DNA from: RGIG8767 sp045531685
GTDB lineage: Bacteria; Bacillota; Clostridia; Lachnospirales; Lachnospiraceae
DNA: 64,000 bases
Assembly: GCA_045531685.1 (NCBI GenBank)
Contig: JAZSEL010000119.1
Location: 1-64,000, forward strand
Reading direction: 5' to 3'
Shown here in pieces: positions 44,811 through 53,003 of this stretch. Under the pieces are notes generated by a model that searched no databases, was not told where the DNA came from, and was given only the letters and a program-made list of their open reading frames with translations. A program made the position numbers and the translations under genes. Position 1 is the first letter of the stretch. Each line of letters starts with the position of its first letter.

Positions 44811-45368
44811 TTATACTCTGGAGAGATATTCTCCTGTACGAGTATCAATCTTAATTGTATCACCCTGGTCAACAAATAATGGAACCATTACCTTAGCACC
44901 TGTTTCAACGATAGCAGGCTTTGTTGCACCTGTAGCTGTATCGCCCTTGAAACCTGGCTCTGTATCTGTGATAACTAATTCTACAAATAATGGTGGTTCT
45001 ACTGCAAATACATTACCATTGTGAGAACATACTTTACACATTTCGTTCTCTTTTACAAATGTTAATGCATCACCGATTGCATCCTGTGCAAGGGCAATCT
45101 GATCATAGCTTTCAACATCCATGAAGTAGAATAAATCTCCATCATTGTAAAGATACTGCATATCTTTTCTATCAATACGTGCCTGTGGGCATTTTTCAGT
45201 AGGACGGAAAGTTTTTTCTACAACACCACCACTCTTGATGTTTTTTAACTTTGTTCTAACGAACGCTGCTCCTTTACCCGGTTTTACATGCTGGAATTCG
45301 ATAATCTGGAAAATATTTCCTTCTAATTCTATGGTAACACCATTTCTGAAATCACCTGCAGAAATCAT
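44811..45368 (-). CDS. efp: Elongation factor P
   Basis: Relieves ribosome stalling at polyproline stretches. The 185-residue protein has the three OB/KOW-like domains of EF-P and the tip loop VKPGKGAAFVR with Lys32, the residue that is modified in many bacteria. Length is exactly typical. It ends the yqeG-aroE-aroK-aroQ-efp run, 96 bp after aroQ, and is followed by a terminator. Confidence 0.97.
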   Translation of the reverse strand: MISAGDFRNGVTIELEGNIFQIIEFQHVKPGKGAAFVRTKLKNIKSGGVVEKTFRPTEKCPQARIDRKDMQYLYNDGDLFYFMDVESYDQIALAQDAIGDALTFVKENEMCKVCSHNGNVFAVEPPLFVELVITDTEPGFKGDTATGATKPAIVETGAKVMVPLFVDQGDTIKIDTRTGEYLSRV

Positions 45369-45464
45369 ACTAAATCCTCCTAAAATTGTTCACGTTATAA
45401 TTCTTTAACAGTTTACATGATTATGTTCCATATTTCAACACTTTTTTAAGATTTTTCCACCGGT

Positions 45465-45896
45465 TCATCCGCGCGTAAGAAGATAGTCGATAGCCATCAG
45501 ATATCCCTGTAATCCCTGTCCGTAAATTTGCTTATCACAGGCTGGTGCCGTCACTGACACTTTACGGAATTCTTCTCTTTTTGTAATATCGGAAATGTGG
45601 ATTTCCACCTTTGGAATAGCAATACTTGCAAGAGCATCGTGAATGGCATAACTATAATGCGTGTACGCTCCCGGATTAATCACAATCCCTTCTGTCTTGT
45701 CAAAATAAGCTTTCTGAATACGGTCAATAATAGCGCCCTCATGGTTGCTCTGAAAGCATTCCACTTCACATCCACATTCTTTACACTTTTCCTCTATCAT
45801 ATTCACAAGATATTGATAATCCTGTTTCCCATAGATTCCCGGCTCACGAATACCTAAAAAGTTCAGATTCGGTCCGTTAATAACCAGTATTTTCAT
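45465..45896 (-). CDS. aroQ: 3-dehydroquinate dehydratase, type II
   Basis: Third step of the shikimate pathway: 3-dehydroquinate to 3-dehydroshikimate. The 143-residue protein begins MKILVINGPNLNFLGIREPG with the active-site Tyr in the flexible loop IYG, and continues with NPGAYTHYSYAIHDAL and the catalytic His in VEIHISD. The ATG at 45896 overlaps the aroK stop as ATGA and has AAGGAG 8 nt upstream, so it is chosen over an ATG two codons earlier. Confidence 0.96.
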   Translation of the reverse strand: MKILVINGPNLNFLGIREPGIYGKQDYQYLVNMIEEKCKECGCEVECFQSNHEGAIIDRIQKAYFDKTEGIVINPGAYTHYSYAIHDALASIAIPKVEIHISDITKREEFRKVSVTAPACDKQIYGQGLQGYLMAIDYLLTRG

Positions 45897-46402
45897 TGGC
45901 ATTTCTCCTTAATTTCTTCTATGATATCTGAAAATTCCCTATCATCTACATGAATAATATATTCTGCCGCATCCTCATAATAATTCTTTCTCGCATTCAT
46001 CAAATCCATAATCCTGCCTCTTGGGTTCATTCCCTGCAAAAGAGGTCTTGTCTTATCATTGTGAAGACGCTTGTATATTACCTCCGGTGATGCTTTCAAA
46101 TATACAACATGTCCGATTTGTAAAAGAAGTTTCCGGTTTTCTTCCCGGATAGGAAGCCCACCTCCCACAGAAAGCACAAAGGGTTTTTCTGTATATTCCA
46201 AAATCTGTCGTAAACATTCCGTTTCCATATTCCGGAAGGCGGCTTCTCCCTTTGTTTCAAAAATCTCCGATATGGTGGTTTGTTGTTCCCTTTCAATCCA
46301 TTCATCCGTATCCAAAAATTCCATATTTTCCGATTCTGCAAGACGCTTTCCCACGCTGGTTTTTCCGCATCCCATAAACCCGATTAAGATTATATTTTTC
46401 AT
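45893..46402 (-). CDS. aroK: Shikimate kinase
   Basis: Phosphorylates shikimate with ATP. The 169-residue protein begins MKNIILIGFMGCGKTSVGKR, with the Walker A loop, then DTDEWIE for shikimate and magnesium binding, GGGLPIR, and the lid RPLLQG. GGAG stands 7 nt before the ATG at 46402; an upstream in-frame start would overlap aroE and is unlikely. The stop overlaps the aroQ start by 4 bp. Confidence 0.96.
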   Translation of the reverse strand: MKNIILIGFMGCGKTSVGKRLAESENMEFLDTDEWIEREQQTTISEIFETKGEAAFRNMETECLRQILEYTEKPFVLSVGGGLPIREENRKLLLQIGHVVYLKASPEVIYKRLHNDKTRPLLQGMNPRGRIMDLMNARKNYYEDAAEYIIHVDDREFSDIIEEIKEKCQ

Positions 46403-46430
46403 GCTTTTCTCCCGTATATACACATTTCCT

Positions 46431-47294
46431 CTATTGGGCAAGTTTATGTAACAAAGCCTCATAAGCCTTTTGAACAATTTCATCCGGAACTACTGTCTCA
46501 TTCCACATCTCGTAGGCAGCAACTCCCTGGTACAACAACATCTTAAGACCATTATAGGCCTTTGCTCCCTGTTCCTTGGCAAGCCGCATAAATGTAGTCT
46601 CTGCCGGTGTATATATCAAATCATACACCACTGCTGCCTTATGAAAGAATGTCCGGTCACTAACCGGTGTTTCTTCCACTTTAGGAGAAAGCCCCACCTT
46701 GGTAGCCTGCAATACTAAAAATCCATCTCCCTGTATTTGTTCATAATCCGATAGCGGCAATGCCGTAATCCTATCATATCCGGCCTTTTGTTTTACTTCT
46801 TCTGCCACACGACACGCTTTTTCCAACGTACGGTTTAGTATGTATACTTCCTTTGCCTTATAAAAGGCGCACATAAATGCCGCTGCCCTGGCAGCTCCAC
46901 CTGCTCCTAAAATCATTACACGGGCGCCCTCTACATCTATGCCCTCGCTTTTTATTGCCCGATATAATCCCGGAAGGTCTGTGTTATATCCTTTAAAACC
47001 TCCCTCTGTCCTTACAAGAGTATTCACTGCACCAATAACAGCCGCCTGCTCATCCATACTAACCAGACTCCCGATAACATCACTCTTATACGGAACGGTC
47101 ACATTCATTCCCCGAATTCCCAATGCATAGGCTCCCTTTACCGCTGTCTGTGCATCTTCCTCTACCGGAAACGGAAGATATACTACATTCTCTCCCATAT
47201 TTTCTGCAATGGTATTATGGATTACCGGAGATAATGTATGCTCCACCGGGTTGCCAATCAAACCCAATACCTTTGTTTTTCCATTAATTTCCAT
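46431..47294 (-). CDS. aroE: Shikimate dehydrogenase
   Basis: Reduces 3-dehydroshikimate to shikimate with NADPH. The 287-residue protein shows GLIGNPVEHTLSPVIHN, the catalytic Lys/Asp region NVTVPYK ... GYNTDLPG, and the Rossmann loop ILGAGGAARAAAF followed by NRT, which favours NADPH. Length is normal. It lies 12 bp after yqeG and 28 bp before aroK in an aromatic amino acid gene run. Confidence 0.96.
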   Translation of the reverse strand: MEINGKTKVLGLIGNPVEHTLSPVIHNTIAENMGENVVYLPFPVEEDAQTAVKGAYALGIRGMNVTVPYKSDVIGSLVSMDEQAAVIGAVNTLVRTEGGFKGYNTDLPGLYRAIKSEGIDVEGARVMILGAGGAARAAAFMCAFYKAKEVYILNRTLEKACRVAEEVKQKAGYDRITALPLSDYEQIQGDGFLVLQATKVGLSPKVEETPVSDRTFFHKAAVVYDLIYTPAETTFMRLAKEQGAKAYNGLKMLLYQGVAAYEMWNETVVPDEIVQKAYEALLHKLAQ

Positions 47295-47306
47295 AATGCT
47301 ATCCTT

Positions 47307-47819
47307 CTATTCCTTACTCTTGATACTGTATTTTTTCAAATATGAACGCAACACGATTGCTTCCAATTTACGTTTTAATACAATCTGAATTTCCTCTTTA
47401 GGATTCATGGGCTTTACCAGAAGTGAACGGATTTTGGCATTCTTAGCTCCCCACACATCTGTAAAAAGCTGGTCTCCTACAAAAACCGTCGTATTCTCAT
47501 CCGTTCCCATGAGTGCCATTGCCTCCCGATATTTTACCGGAGACGGCTTATTTGCCTTCCATATCATATGTACTCCGATTGGCTCATTAAACATGGCCAC
47601 TCTGGCTTCCTTATTATTTGATAAAAGAACCGCATCCCAACCGATAGCTTTCAGCTGTTCAAACAATGCAATACTTCTCTCATCCGCCGGAGCTCCATGG
47701 GGTACCAGTGTATTATCAATATCAAAAATCACTCCACGGTATCCTTCTTTATACAGCCTCTCAAAATCAATACTATAGGTGGAATCATAATATTCATCCG
47801 GATAAAAAATCTCAAACAT
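47307..47819 (-). CDS. YqeG family HAD IIIA-type phosphatase
   Basis: A 170-residue HAD-superfamily protein with the nucleophile motif FDIDNTLVPHG, motif II SNN, Lys in KPSPVKYREAM, and the acidic motif VFVGDQLFTDVWGA. The physiological substrate of YqeG is not known. It is commonly found next to aroE or yqeH. The ATG at 47819 is supported by AAAGGG about 9 nt upstream; the frame also opens at a TTG six codons earlier. First gene of the aro-efp run. Confidence 0.93.
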   Translation of the reverse strand: MFEIFYPDEYYDSTYSIDFERLYKEGYRGVIFDIDNTLVPHGAPADERSIALFEQLKAIGWDAVLLSNNKEARVAMFNEPIGVHMIWKANKPSPVKYREAMALMGTDENTTVFVGDQLFTDVWGAKNAKIRSLLVKPMNPKEEIQIVLKRKLEAIVLRSYLKKYSIKSKE

Positions 47820-47846
47820 CTTTCTAATCCCTTTCAAAATATGGAA

Positions 47847-47871
47847 AGCCGTCTGATACTATCAGACGGCT
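47847..47871 (-). terminator. Hairpin between the two-TM protein gene and yqeG
   Basis: A perfect 11-bp stem AGCCGTCTGAT / ATCAGACGGCT with a 3-nt loop directly follows the stop of the two-TM gene. The T-run is short, so read-through into yqeG is possible. Confidence 0.65.
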
Positions 47872-47877
47872 AAATGA

Positions 47878-48150
47878 CTACCCTTTTTTTGCAATACGAT
47901 TGTATTGTGTTGTAAAAAACAATTTCGCAAAAGTTGCAATTACCAAAAGAATAATGTCCCATTCTGCAATTCGGAATGCCACTACCTTTGCCGATGCAAA
48001 CCATGCGGTCTCATCAAACCATTTCCCGCCGAAAAACAGGAACAAAAGAAGTAACACACCTATAAATAGGAAAATCAGACGAAAACCGTTCGCCAACTCA
48101 ATTTTCCCTCTTGCATCCAGAAGCTTCTGTTCTTTTTCATTTGTCGCCAT
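47878..48150 (-). CDS. Small membrane protein with two TM segments
   Basis: A 90-residue protein: a charged N-terminus (MATNEKEQKLLDARGKIE), two hydrophobic helices (about 23-42, LIFLFIGVLLLLFLFF; and about 65-82, IILLVIATFAKLFF) and a basic end. I do not recognise it. The ATG at 48150 has GAGG 9 nt upstream, so longer versions are unlikely. It lies 48 bp after nrdR and shares its strong promoter. Confidence 0.7.
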   Translation of the reverse strand: MATNEKEQKLLDARGKIELANGFRLIFLFIGVLLLLFLFFGGKWFDETAWFASAKVVAFRIAEWDIILLVIATFAKLFFTTQYNRIAKKG

Positions 48151-48198
48151 TACAAAGTCCTCACTTACTACTCCGGTATCCGGCACTTTCTTCACACT

Positions 48199-48651
48199 TT
48201 ATTTGGATATCACTTTCTTAAGCTCATCCATAAAAGTATTAATATCTTTAAATTCACGGTAAACGGAAGCAAAACGCACGTAAGCAACTGCTTCCAAATC
48301 CTTTAATTTATTCATAACCAACTCACCGATAATACGGCTTGGAATCTCTTTTTCTTCCATATTGAAAATTTCGGTTTCCACTTCGTCAATCAGCTGGTTA
48401 ATCTGATTGGCACTAATAGGACGCTTATGGCATGCACGCAGCACACCTGCCTCAATCTTGGAACGGTCATATGTCTCACGATTATCATCCTTCTTAATAA
48501 TAATCAGCGGAATTGTCTCAATTTTCTCATATGTGGTAAAACGCTTACCGCATTCATCGCACACCCTGCGTCGTCTGATGGAGTTATTCTCCTCAGCAGG
48601 TCTGGAATCAATTACTCTTGTATTTTCGTGGCTGCAAAACGGACATTTCAT
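48199..48651 (-). CDS. nrdR: Transcriptional repressor NrdR
   Basis: Represses ribonucleotide reductase genes by binding NrdR boxes when dATP/ATP fill its ATP-cone. The 150-residue protein begins MKCPFCSHENTRVIDSRPAE, with a zinc ribbon (CPFC ... CDEC), the RRRRVCDECGKRFTTYE DNA-binding part and an ATP-cone (IIIKKDDNRETYDRSKI). 150 residues is the family norm, which supports the ATG at 48651 over one five codons upstream. A perfect-consensus promoter lies just ahead. I saw no NrdR box pair in its own leader. Confidence 0.96.
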   Translation of the reverse strand: MKCPFCSHENTRVIDSRPAEENNSIRRRRVCDECGKRFTTYEKIETIPLIIIKKDDNRETYDRSKIEAGVLRACHKRPISANQINQLIDEVETEIFNMEEKEIPSRIIGELVMNKLKDLEAVAYVRFASVYREFKDINTFMDELKKVISK

Positions 48652-48682
48652 ATTTTCGTCCCCCATCTTCCCATTTTCAAAT

Positions 48683-48711
48683 ATTATATTTGATTTAGAA
48701 ATTTATGTCAA
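48683..48711 (-). promoter_or_regulatory. Consensus sigma-A promoter of nrdR
   Basis: TTGACA (48706-48711), exactly 17-bp spacer, TATAAT (48683-48688): both hexamers match the sigma-A consensus fully. The ATG follows about 32 bp after the -10. Confidence 0.9.
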
Positions 48712-48733
48712 CTTTTTTAGACGTTGAGGGGGA

Positions 48734-48901
48734 TTTGACTGTTCCGGCCGGTAGGCGGGCAGGGATATGCCACTCACAACACGCTTTCGCTCCCTTTATA
48801 ACGTAACGGCACTAAACTCGAAAAAACCTCGTTAAGTGCCGACGTTAACAGAGGGTTGTTTGTGGCATATCCCTGCCCGCCTACCGGCCGGAACAGTCAA
48901 A
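48734..48901. repeat. 168-bp near-perfect palindromic element
   Basis: Arms of 40 bp (48734-48773 and 48862-48901) are exact inverted copies, beginning TTTGACTGTTCCGGCCGG and ending GGGATATGCCAC. The pairing continues inward to about 48780/48855 with few mismatches. The 74-bp centre contains a second inverted repeat, CGGCACT...AGTGCCG. It fills the gap between the ylmC stop (7 bp away) and the nrdR promoter (23 bp away). GC content is visibly higher than in the flanks. No coding frame of note. It could be a MITE-like or REP-like repeat, or a very strong bidirectional terminator. No target-site duplication is seen. Confidence 0.85.
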
Positions 48902-48907
48902 ATTCCT

Positions 48908-49135
48908 CTACAAATCTACAATAATAATGTCGGGGCCGATTTGCTTGATGTCACTGTAGCAAATGTAACATTCGTTGTCGCAGCATAGGCTGGGTATCCA
49001 TTTGTTGCGGTCGGAAACGATTATTTTTTTGATACAGCCGGTGCAATGGTCGAATTCCAAGTCTGTGACATAACCGATGCGGTTGCAGGTTTTTAAACTG
49101 ATAACTTCTTTTTTCTTTAATTCACAAAAGAGCAT
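48908..49135 (-). CDS. YlmC/YmxH family sporulation-associated PRC-barrel protein
   Basis: A 75-residue single PRC-barrel domain protein (VISLKTCNRIGYVTDLEFD, CTGCIKKIIVSD, ICYSDIKQIGPDIIIVDL). YlmC/YmxH proteins are widespread in spore-forming Firmicutes and their role is not known in detail. The position directly downstream of sigG fits that class. A weak GGGAAC stands before the ATG. Several cysteines are present, as is common in the clostridial versions. Confidence 0.85.
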   Translation of the reverse strand: MLFCELKKKEVISLKTCNRIGYVTDLEFDHCTGCIKKIIVSDRNKWIPSLCCDNECYICYSDIKQIGPDIIIVDL

Positions 49136-49189
49136 AGTGTTCCCGTTTTTCTTTTAGTATATGTGGGGAGCATCCCATAAGTCACTCCT

Positions 49190-49972
49190 CTATGCTTCTC
49201 TTAAATAATTTCTCATAATGCGAAGAGCATTCTTCTCCAAACGGCTGACCTGTGCCTGGGAAATATTAATCATATCGGCAACCTCCATCTGGGTTTTCCC
49301 TTCAAAGAAACGCAGACCGATGATTTCTTTTTCACGGGCAGTCAGTTTTTTCATGGCGTCCTTCAGGGCGAGGGTTTCCACCCAGTTTTCTTCTTTATTT
49401 TTCTTATCACTGACCTGGTCCATGACATAAAGGGTATCCCCACCGTCCGTATACACCGGTTCATATAAGCTGACCGGGCTTTGGATAGCATCCAGTGCAT
49501 AGATAATATCCTCGCTGGGAATACCGATTTCTGCCGCCACTTCATTAATTGTGGGTTCTACTGCATTCTGTCTTGTCATACACTCTCTGGCATAGATGGC
49601 TTTATAGGCCGTATCCTTTAGCGAACGGCTGACACGGATGCTGCCGGAATCGCGCAGGTAACGTCTGACCTCTCCCTGAATCATAGGTACTGCATAGGTT
49701 GAAAATTTAACCATCATAGAAGTGTTAAAATTATCAATTGCCTTAATCAGACCAATACATCCGATTTGAAACAAATCGTCCAGATTTTCACTGCTGTTTG
49801 CAAATCTTCGAATGACACTCAATACCAGACGTAAATTTCCTTCAATATACTGCTGTCTGGCTTCTTCATCTCCTTGCTTAATACGGGTAAAAAAAGCTTC
49901 CTGCTCTGACGACTTCAGAAGCGGAAGCTTTGCTGTATTAACTCCACAGATTTCTACTTTTCCTTGTGCCAT
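49190..49972 (-). CDS. sigG: RNA polymerase sporulation sigma factor SigG
   Basis: Directs late gene expression in the forespore. The 260-residue protein carries the SigG N-terminal tag KVEICGVNTAKLPLLKSSEQ, region 2 (NLRLVLSVIRRFANSSENLD, DLFQIGCIGLIKAIDNF), region 3 and region 4 with a helix-turn-helix (TQMEVADMINISQAQVSRLE). Length and order are normal. GGAGG-type sequence precedes the ATG. Unlike the usual spoIIGA-sigE-sigG order, two B12-controlled transport genes stand between sigE and sigG. The gap to the upstream gene is only 28 bp, so any own forespore promoter must lie inside the ECF gene. Confidence 0.97.
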   Translation of the reverse strand: MAQGKVEICGVNTAKLPLLKSSEQEAFFTRIKQGDEEARQQYIEGNLRLVLSVIRRFANSSENLDDLFQIGCIGLIKAIDNFNTSMMVKFSTYAVPMIQGEVRRYLRDSGSIRVSRSLKDTAYKAIYARECMTRQNAVEPTINEVAAEIGIPSEDIIYALDAIQSPVSLYEPVYTDGGDTLYVMDQVSDKKNKEENWVETLALKDAMKKLTAREKEIIGLRFFEGKTQMEVADMINISQAQVSRLEKNALRIMRNYLREA

Positions 49973-50000
49973 TCCTGCATCCTCCTAATAACTTTTGTTA

Positions 50001-50567
50001 TTAAGAGGATTGGCTGATTTGCGGTAATTTATTCATAATATTTCGGATTGGCCGGTATAGAACCATCATGAAAACAAAATTGCCCATTCCGTGCAAAAGG
50101 TCATACGGAATCCCTGCCACCCACCAGGTAAAACCGGTGTACAGTCCATTTTTGATTCCTCCGTCAGCGGTTCCCATCACCACATACGGAATGGCACAAA
50201 AGAAACCAAATAACAGTCCGTACATGGCAGACAGAAAACTATATACCCATACCGAATCCATTTTTCTAACCAGTCTTGTTAAAAGCGCTAACGATGGCCA
50301 CATATACAGATACATAATCCACCAGATTTGAAATCCAAACATGGCCCCTTCAATCAAGACAAAAACAGGAATTACCCAGAACACTTTGTTTCTGAAATAA
50401 ATACTAAACATAATAATCCAGAAAGTAGTCAGTTCTATATTGGGTACCCCCATAAGCACCACCTTACACACCTCGATTATGGCTACCATCATACCGATAT
50501 GTGCCATATCCCAAGCTGTAAGTTTCCATTTATTCTTGTGTTCCTTATTCAAAATAATTTGCCTCAC
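50001..50567 (-). CDS. ECF transporter substrate-binding (S) component, B12-controlled
   Basis: A 188-residue membrane protein with about six segments that should bind a vitamin and join the shared EcfA-EcfT module, whose genes are not in this window. The N-terminus WKLTAWDMAHIGMMVAIIEV and segments with WW and GIPYDLLHGMGNFVF fit S components. Because the transcript begins with a cobalamin riboswitch, the cargo is probably cobalamin, a corrinoid precursor or a lower-ligand base. The start is a GTG at 50567; a TTG at 50552 with better spaced GAGG is also possible. It is 30 bp after the DUF4430 gene. Confidence 0.85.
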   Translation of the reverse strand: MRQIILNKEHKNKWKLTAWDMAHIGMMVAIIEVCKVVLMGVPNIELTTFWIIMFSIYFRNKVFWVIPVFVLIEGAMFGFQIWWIMYLYMWPSLALLTRLVRKMDSVWVYSFLSAMYGLLFGFFCAIPYVVMGTADGGIKNGLYTGFTWWVAGIPYDLLHGMGNFVFMMVLYRPIRNIMNKLPQISQSS

Positions 50568-50597
50568 AAACTTACCTTATGCCAATACTCACCGCAA

Positions 50598-51017
50598 CTA
50601 TTCCGTATACACCGTATAGATAATCTGAAATGCATCGCCATCCATAACCGGCTGGGAATCAATTCCGTAATTGCAGTACTCTTCATTCACATAAAAGCTC
50701 CAATAACTGCTATCCACTGTGAAATCTGCCGTTTCTCCGTTTACGGTATACACACTGAATCCATATGCACCTTCTTCTCCGTCAAAGGTGAGTCCGTCTG
50801 CTTCTTCCATTGCCTGACGTAAATACTCTGCATCCGTAGACAATTCATATACGGTACTCTCTGCTTCCTTATTCACAACTTCAATGGTAATGTTTTTGCT
50901 TCCTGCAACAGCCTTCGCTCCAAAGGTTACATACACACCGATTAATGCTGCCACCACAGCAATCAGGACGGCAACTCCTAACGCAATTTTTCCTTTTGAT
51001 ACTTTTTTCTGTTCCAT
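50598..51017 (-). CDS. DUF4430 (transcobalamin-like) membrane-anchored protein
   Basis: A 139-residue extracellular protein with one N-terminal membrane segment (IALGVAVLIAVVAALIGVYV) followed by a DUF4430 domain (ITIEVVNKEAESTVYELSTD ... YLRQAM ... SYWSFYVNEEYCNYGIDS), the fold related to the C-terminal part of transcobalamin/intrinsic factor. It is likely a surface corrinoid-binding partner of the ECF S component encoded next. AAAGGAG precedes the ATG. Expression is under the cobalamin riboswitch. Confidence 0.88.
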   Translation of the reverse strand: MEQKKVSKGKIALGVAVLIAVVAALIGVYVTFGAKAVAGSKNITIEVVNKEAESTVYELSTDAEYLRQAMEEADGLTFDGEEGAYGFSVYTVNGETADFTVDSSYWSFYVNEEYCNYGIDSQPVMDGDAFQIIYTVYTE

Positions 51018-51087
51018 TTCTTTTCTCCTTTTTATGTATGATTACATAATCAATCCGTGCTCCCAAAATGAAGCACGGTACAAAAAA

Positions 51088-51115
51088 GACCTCTTACGCA
51101 CTAACGTAAAAGGTC
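51088..51115 (-). terminator. Riboswitch-controlled terminator
   Basis: GACCTCTTACG pairs with CGTAAAAGGTC (one wobble), followed by TTTTTT on the minus strand. It lies between the cobalamin riboswitch and the DUF4430 start, so B12 binding probably acts through premature termination. The stretch 51116-51211 would hold the antiterminator. Confidence 0.75.
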
Positions 51116-51211
51116 CTTATACATCACATTCCATTACAATAAAGGGTTATAGCTCTTTATCTTATCCTTTGAAATGTACCAACCAGTTACTCGTGGTCTT
51201 ATCAGTACCAA

Positions 51212-51372
51212 AACAGGCAGGTCTTCTGACTTAAGCATCCACACTTCATTTTGTCTTCCCGGTATTAACCAGTGACATGGTAAAATGAAGCTCCTCTATT
51301 ACAGCGACGAGTTCGTATGGGATTTGCACCCATTTCCCTTTTCACCAGACCATTACGTCTGGCACCTGAGTT
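51212..51372 (-). ncRNA. Cobalamin (B12) riboswitch
   Basis: On the minus strand the ordered landmarks of the cobalamin aptamer are present: CAGGTGCC at the 5' stem, GGTGAAAAGGGAAATGGGTG then CAAATCCC, CGCTGTAA, the B12-box-like part with GTCACTG and GGGAAG, and the closing AAGTCAGAAGACCTGCC. Spacing and length (about 160 nt) fit. It precedes a terminator and the DUF4430-ECF genes, so it should shut their expression when cobalamin is ample. Confidence 0.92.
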
Positions 51373-51413
51373 GTTTTGTATTTGATTTTGCAGGCATAGT
51401 GTAACACACATTC

Positions 51414-52157
51414 CTAGTTCACACAACTCTTTATTTCCTTCTGCAAACGTTTCATAATCTTTTTCTCCAATCGGGAAATATACGATTGGGATATCCCCAG
51501 AAGATTTGCCACTTCCTTCTGGGTCATTTCTTCTCCGTCCCTGGAATTCAGTCCAAACCGCAGATTAATAATCAGTCTTTCCCTTTCTGAAAGCTTACCG
51601 ATTGCCCTATTTAGCAATTTCCGCTCCACTTCATTTTCCAAATCCCTATAGATTACATCCTCATCCGTTCCCAGAATATCGGACAATAACAATTCGTTTC
51701 CATCCCAATCCACGTTCAAGGGTTCATCTATGGATACTTCCAGCTTGGTCTTATTGTTCCGCCTCAAATACATAAGTATTTCATTTTCAATGCATCTGGA
51801 TGCATAAGTAGCCAGCTTTATGTTTTTATCAGGATTATAGGTATTTACTGATTTGATAAGCCCTATGGTTCCTATGGAAATCAAATCCTCCACCCCGACT
51901 CCCGTATTATCAAATTTCTTTGCAATATATACCACAAGCCGCAAATTATGCTCAATCAGTATGGATCTTGCATCTGCATCGTCCTCCGTTGTAAGAGACT
52001 GTATCATTTCCAATTCTTTATCCGCCGGTAATGGTGGCGGAAGCACCTCCGTGCCTCCAATATAATGAATATCTCCCTGTCTTGCCATGAACAACCCGGT
52101 ATCTTTCTGGGTAAATTTCATTTGAAACCTTCCGGGGAGTGTTACTCTTAATATCAT
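51414..52157 (-). CDS. sigE: RNA polymerase sporulation sigma factor SigE
   Basis: Drives early mother-cell gene expression after cleavage of its pro-sequence. The 247-residue protein has an N-terminal pro-region, then HYIGGTEVLPPPLPADKE, region 2 (HNLRLVVYIAKKFDNTGVGV, EDLISIGTIGLIKSV), and region 4 (TQKEVANLLGISQSYISRLE). AAGGAG with good spacing precedes the ATG and overlaps the end of spoIIGA, so the protease and its substrate are coupled. The stop lies just upstream of the B12 riboswitch transcript. Confidence 0.97.
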   Translation of the reverse strand: MILRVTLPGRFQMKFTQKDTGLFMARQGDIHYIGGTEVLPPPLPADKELEMIQSLTTEDDADARSILIEHNLRLVVYIAKKFDNTGVGVEDLISIGTIGLIKSVNTYNPDKNIKLATYASRCIENEILMYLRRNNKTKLEVSIDEPLNVDWDGNELLLSDILGTDEDVIYRDLENEVERKLLNRAIGKLSERERLIINLRFGLNSRDGEEMTQKEVANLLGISQSYISRLEKKIMKRLQKEIKSCVN

Positions 52158-52158
52158 T

Positions 52159-52989
52159 CTACTTCACTCCTTCTCTTAGTAACTTGGGTTGTAAAATCAT
52201 TTGATAAGTATCCGGTGTTCCCACACTGTGCTCACAGATGCCAATCATGGGTTTTTGAATTTCAATCTTTCTTTCGTCTGTATAAATAGTCAGACGGTCC
52301 ATTTCATAACCACTTAGTATTCCATTCGGGGTTCCCACCGCATGATAGGGAATTGCCCTGAATTTCTGTGGTGGAAAATAATTCCGCTCTCCCTCCTTTA
52401 CCCACTTCTGTTCAAAATATTCCTTCCCTACCAGGCATACCGCCTTCTTGCTGATTGGTTCCACCAGGCCATTTCCCGTATCCAACAAAGCATTCATGGA
52501 ATATTCTTTTCCTTCACAAACGAGTATTACCCTGTAATACAGCTTTTGCCTGGATAGGATATACTGCTTCCCTATTACCCACAGCGCAGCAGAGATTCCT
52601 AACGTAACCGGTACTATTTCCATAATTGTGAATTCTCTTTTCAAAATCCACTTTTGCATTAGTGCAAGGGCTCCTCCCAGCAATACACTGAATTCCAACG
52701 CGGCCAGTAAGTATTTTATGTATGTCCCTATCCCATTCTTTATTGGGAAAAGAATTCTGACGCTTACGGTTCCCACAAGAATTGCCCCCATGAGCAGACG
52801 CCAATACACCCTAAGGGGAAGCAGGAAACAAATACAGCCGGTTAGTGCACCGAAAAAGGACACAAAAATGATTTTTTTCTGCGTGACAGAACAGGAAAAA
52901 AACAGATTTGTAAGTTCCCATATGCAAAACAAAAATACGAAGTTCAATAGGAAAAAATAATCAATATAGATGAAATAGATTTTCCTCAC
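52159..52989 (-). CDS. spoIIGA: Sigma-E processing peptidase SpoIIGA
   Basis: A 276-residue membrane aspartic-type protease that cleaves pro-sigma-E in the mother cell when activated by SpoIIR. It has five N-terminal membrane segments starting YIDYFFLLNFVFLF and a cytoplasmic protease domain with the catalytic LLDTGNGL motif (about 168-170). Length is slightly short of the Bacillus protein, as in other Clostridia. GGAGGTG precedes the ATG. Its promoter carries Spo0A boxes. Confidence 0.94.
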   Translation of the reverse strand: MRKIYFIYIDYFFLLNFVFLFCIWELTNLFFSCSVTQKKIIFVSFFGALTGCICFLLPLRVYWRLLMGAILVGTVSVRILFPIKNGIGTYIKYLLAALEFSVLLGGALALMQKWILKREFTIMEIVPVTLGISAALWVIGKQYILSRQKLYYRVILVCEGKEYSMNALLDTGNGLVEPISKKAVCLVGKEYFEQKWVKEGERNYFPPQKFRAIPYHAVGTPNGILSGYEMDRLTIYTDERKIEIQKPMIGICEHSVGTPDTYQMILQPKLLREGVK

Positions 52990-53003
52990 CTCCTACACAA
53001 GCT

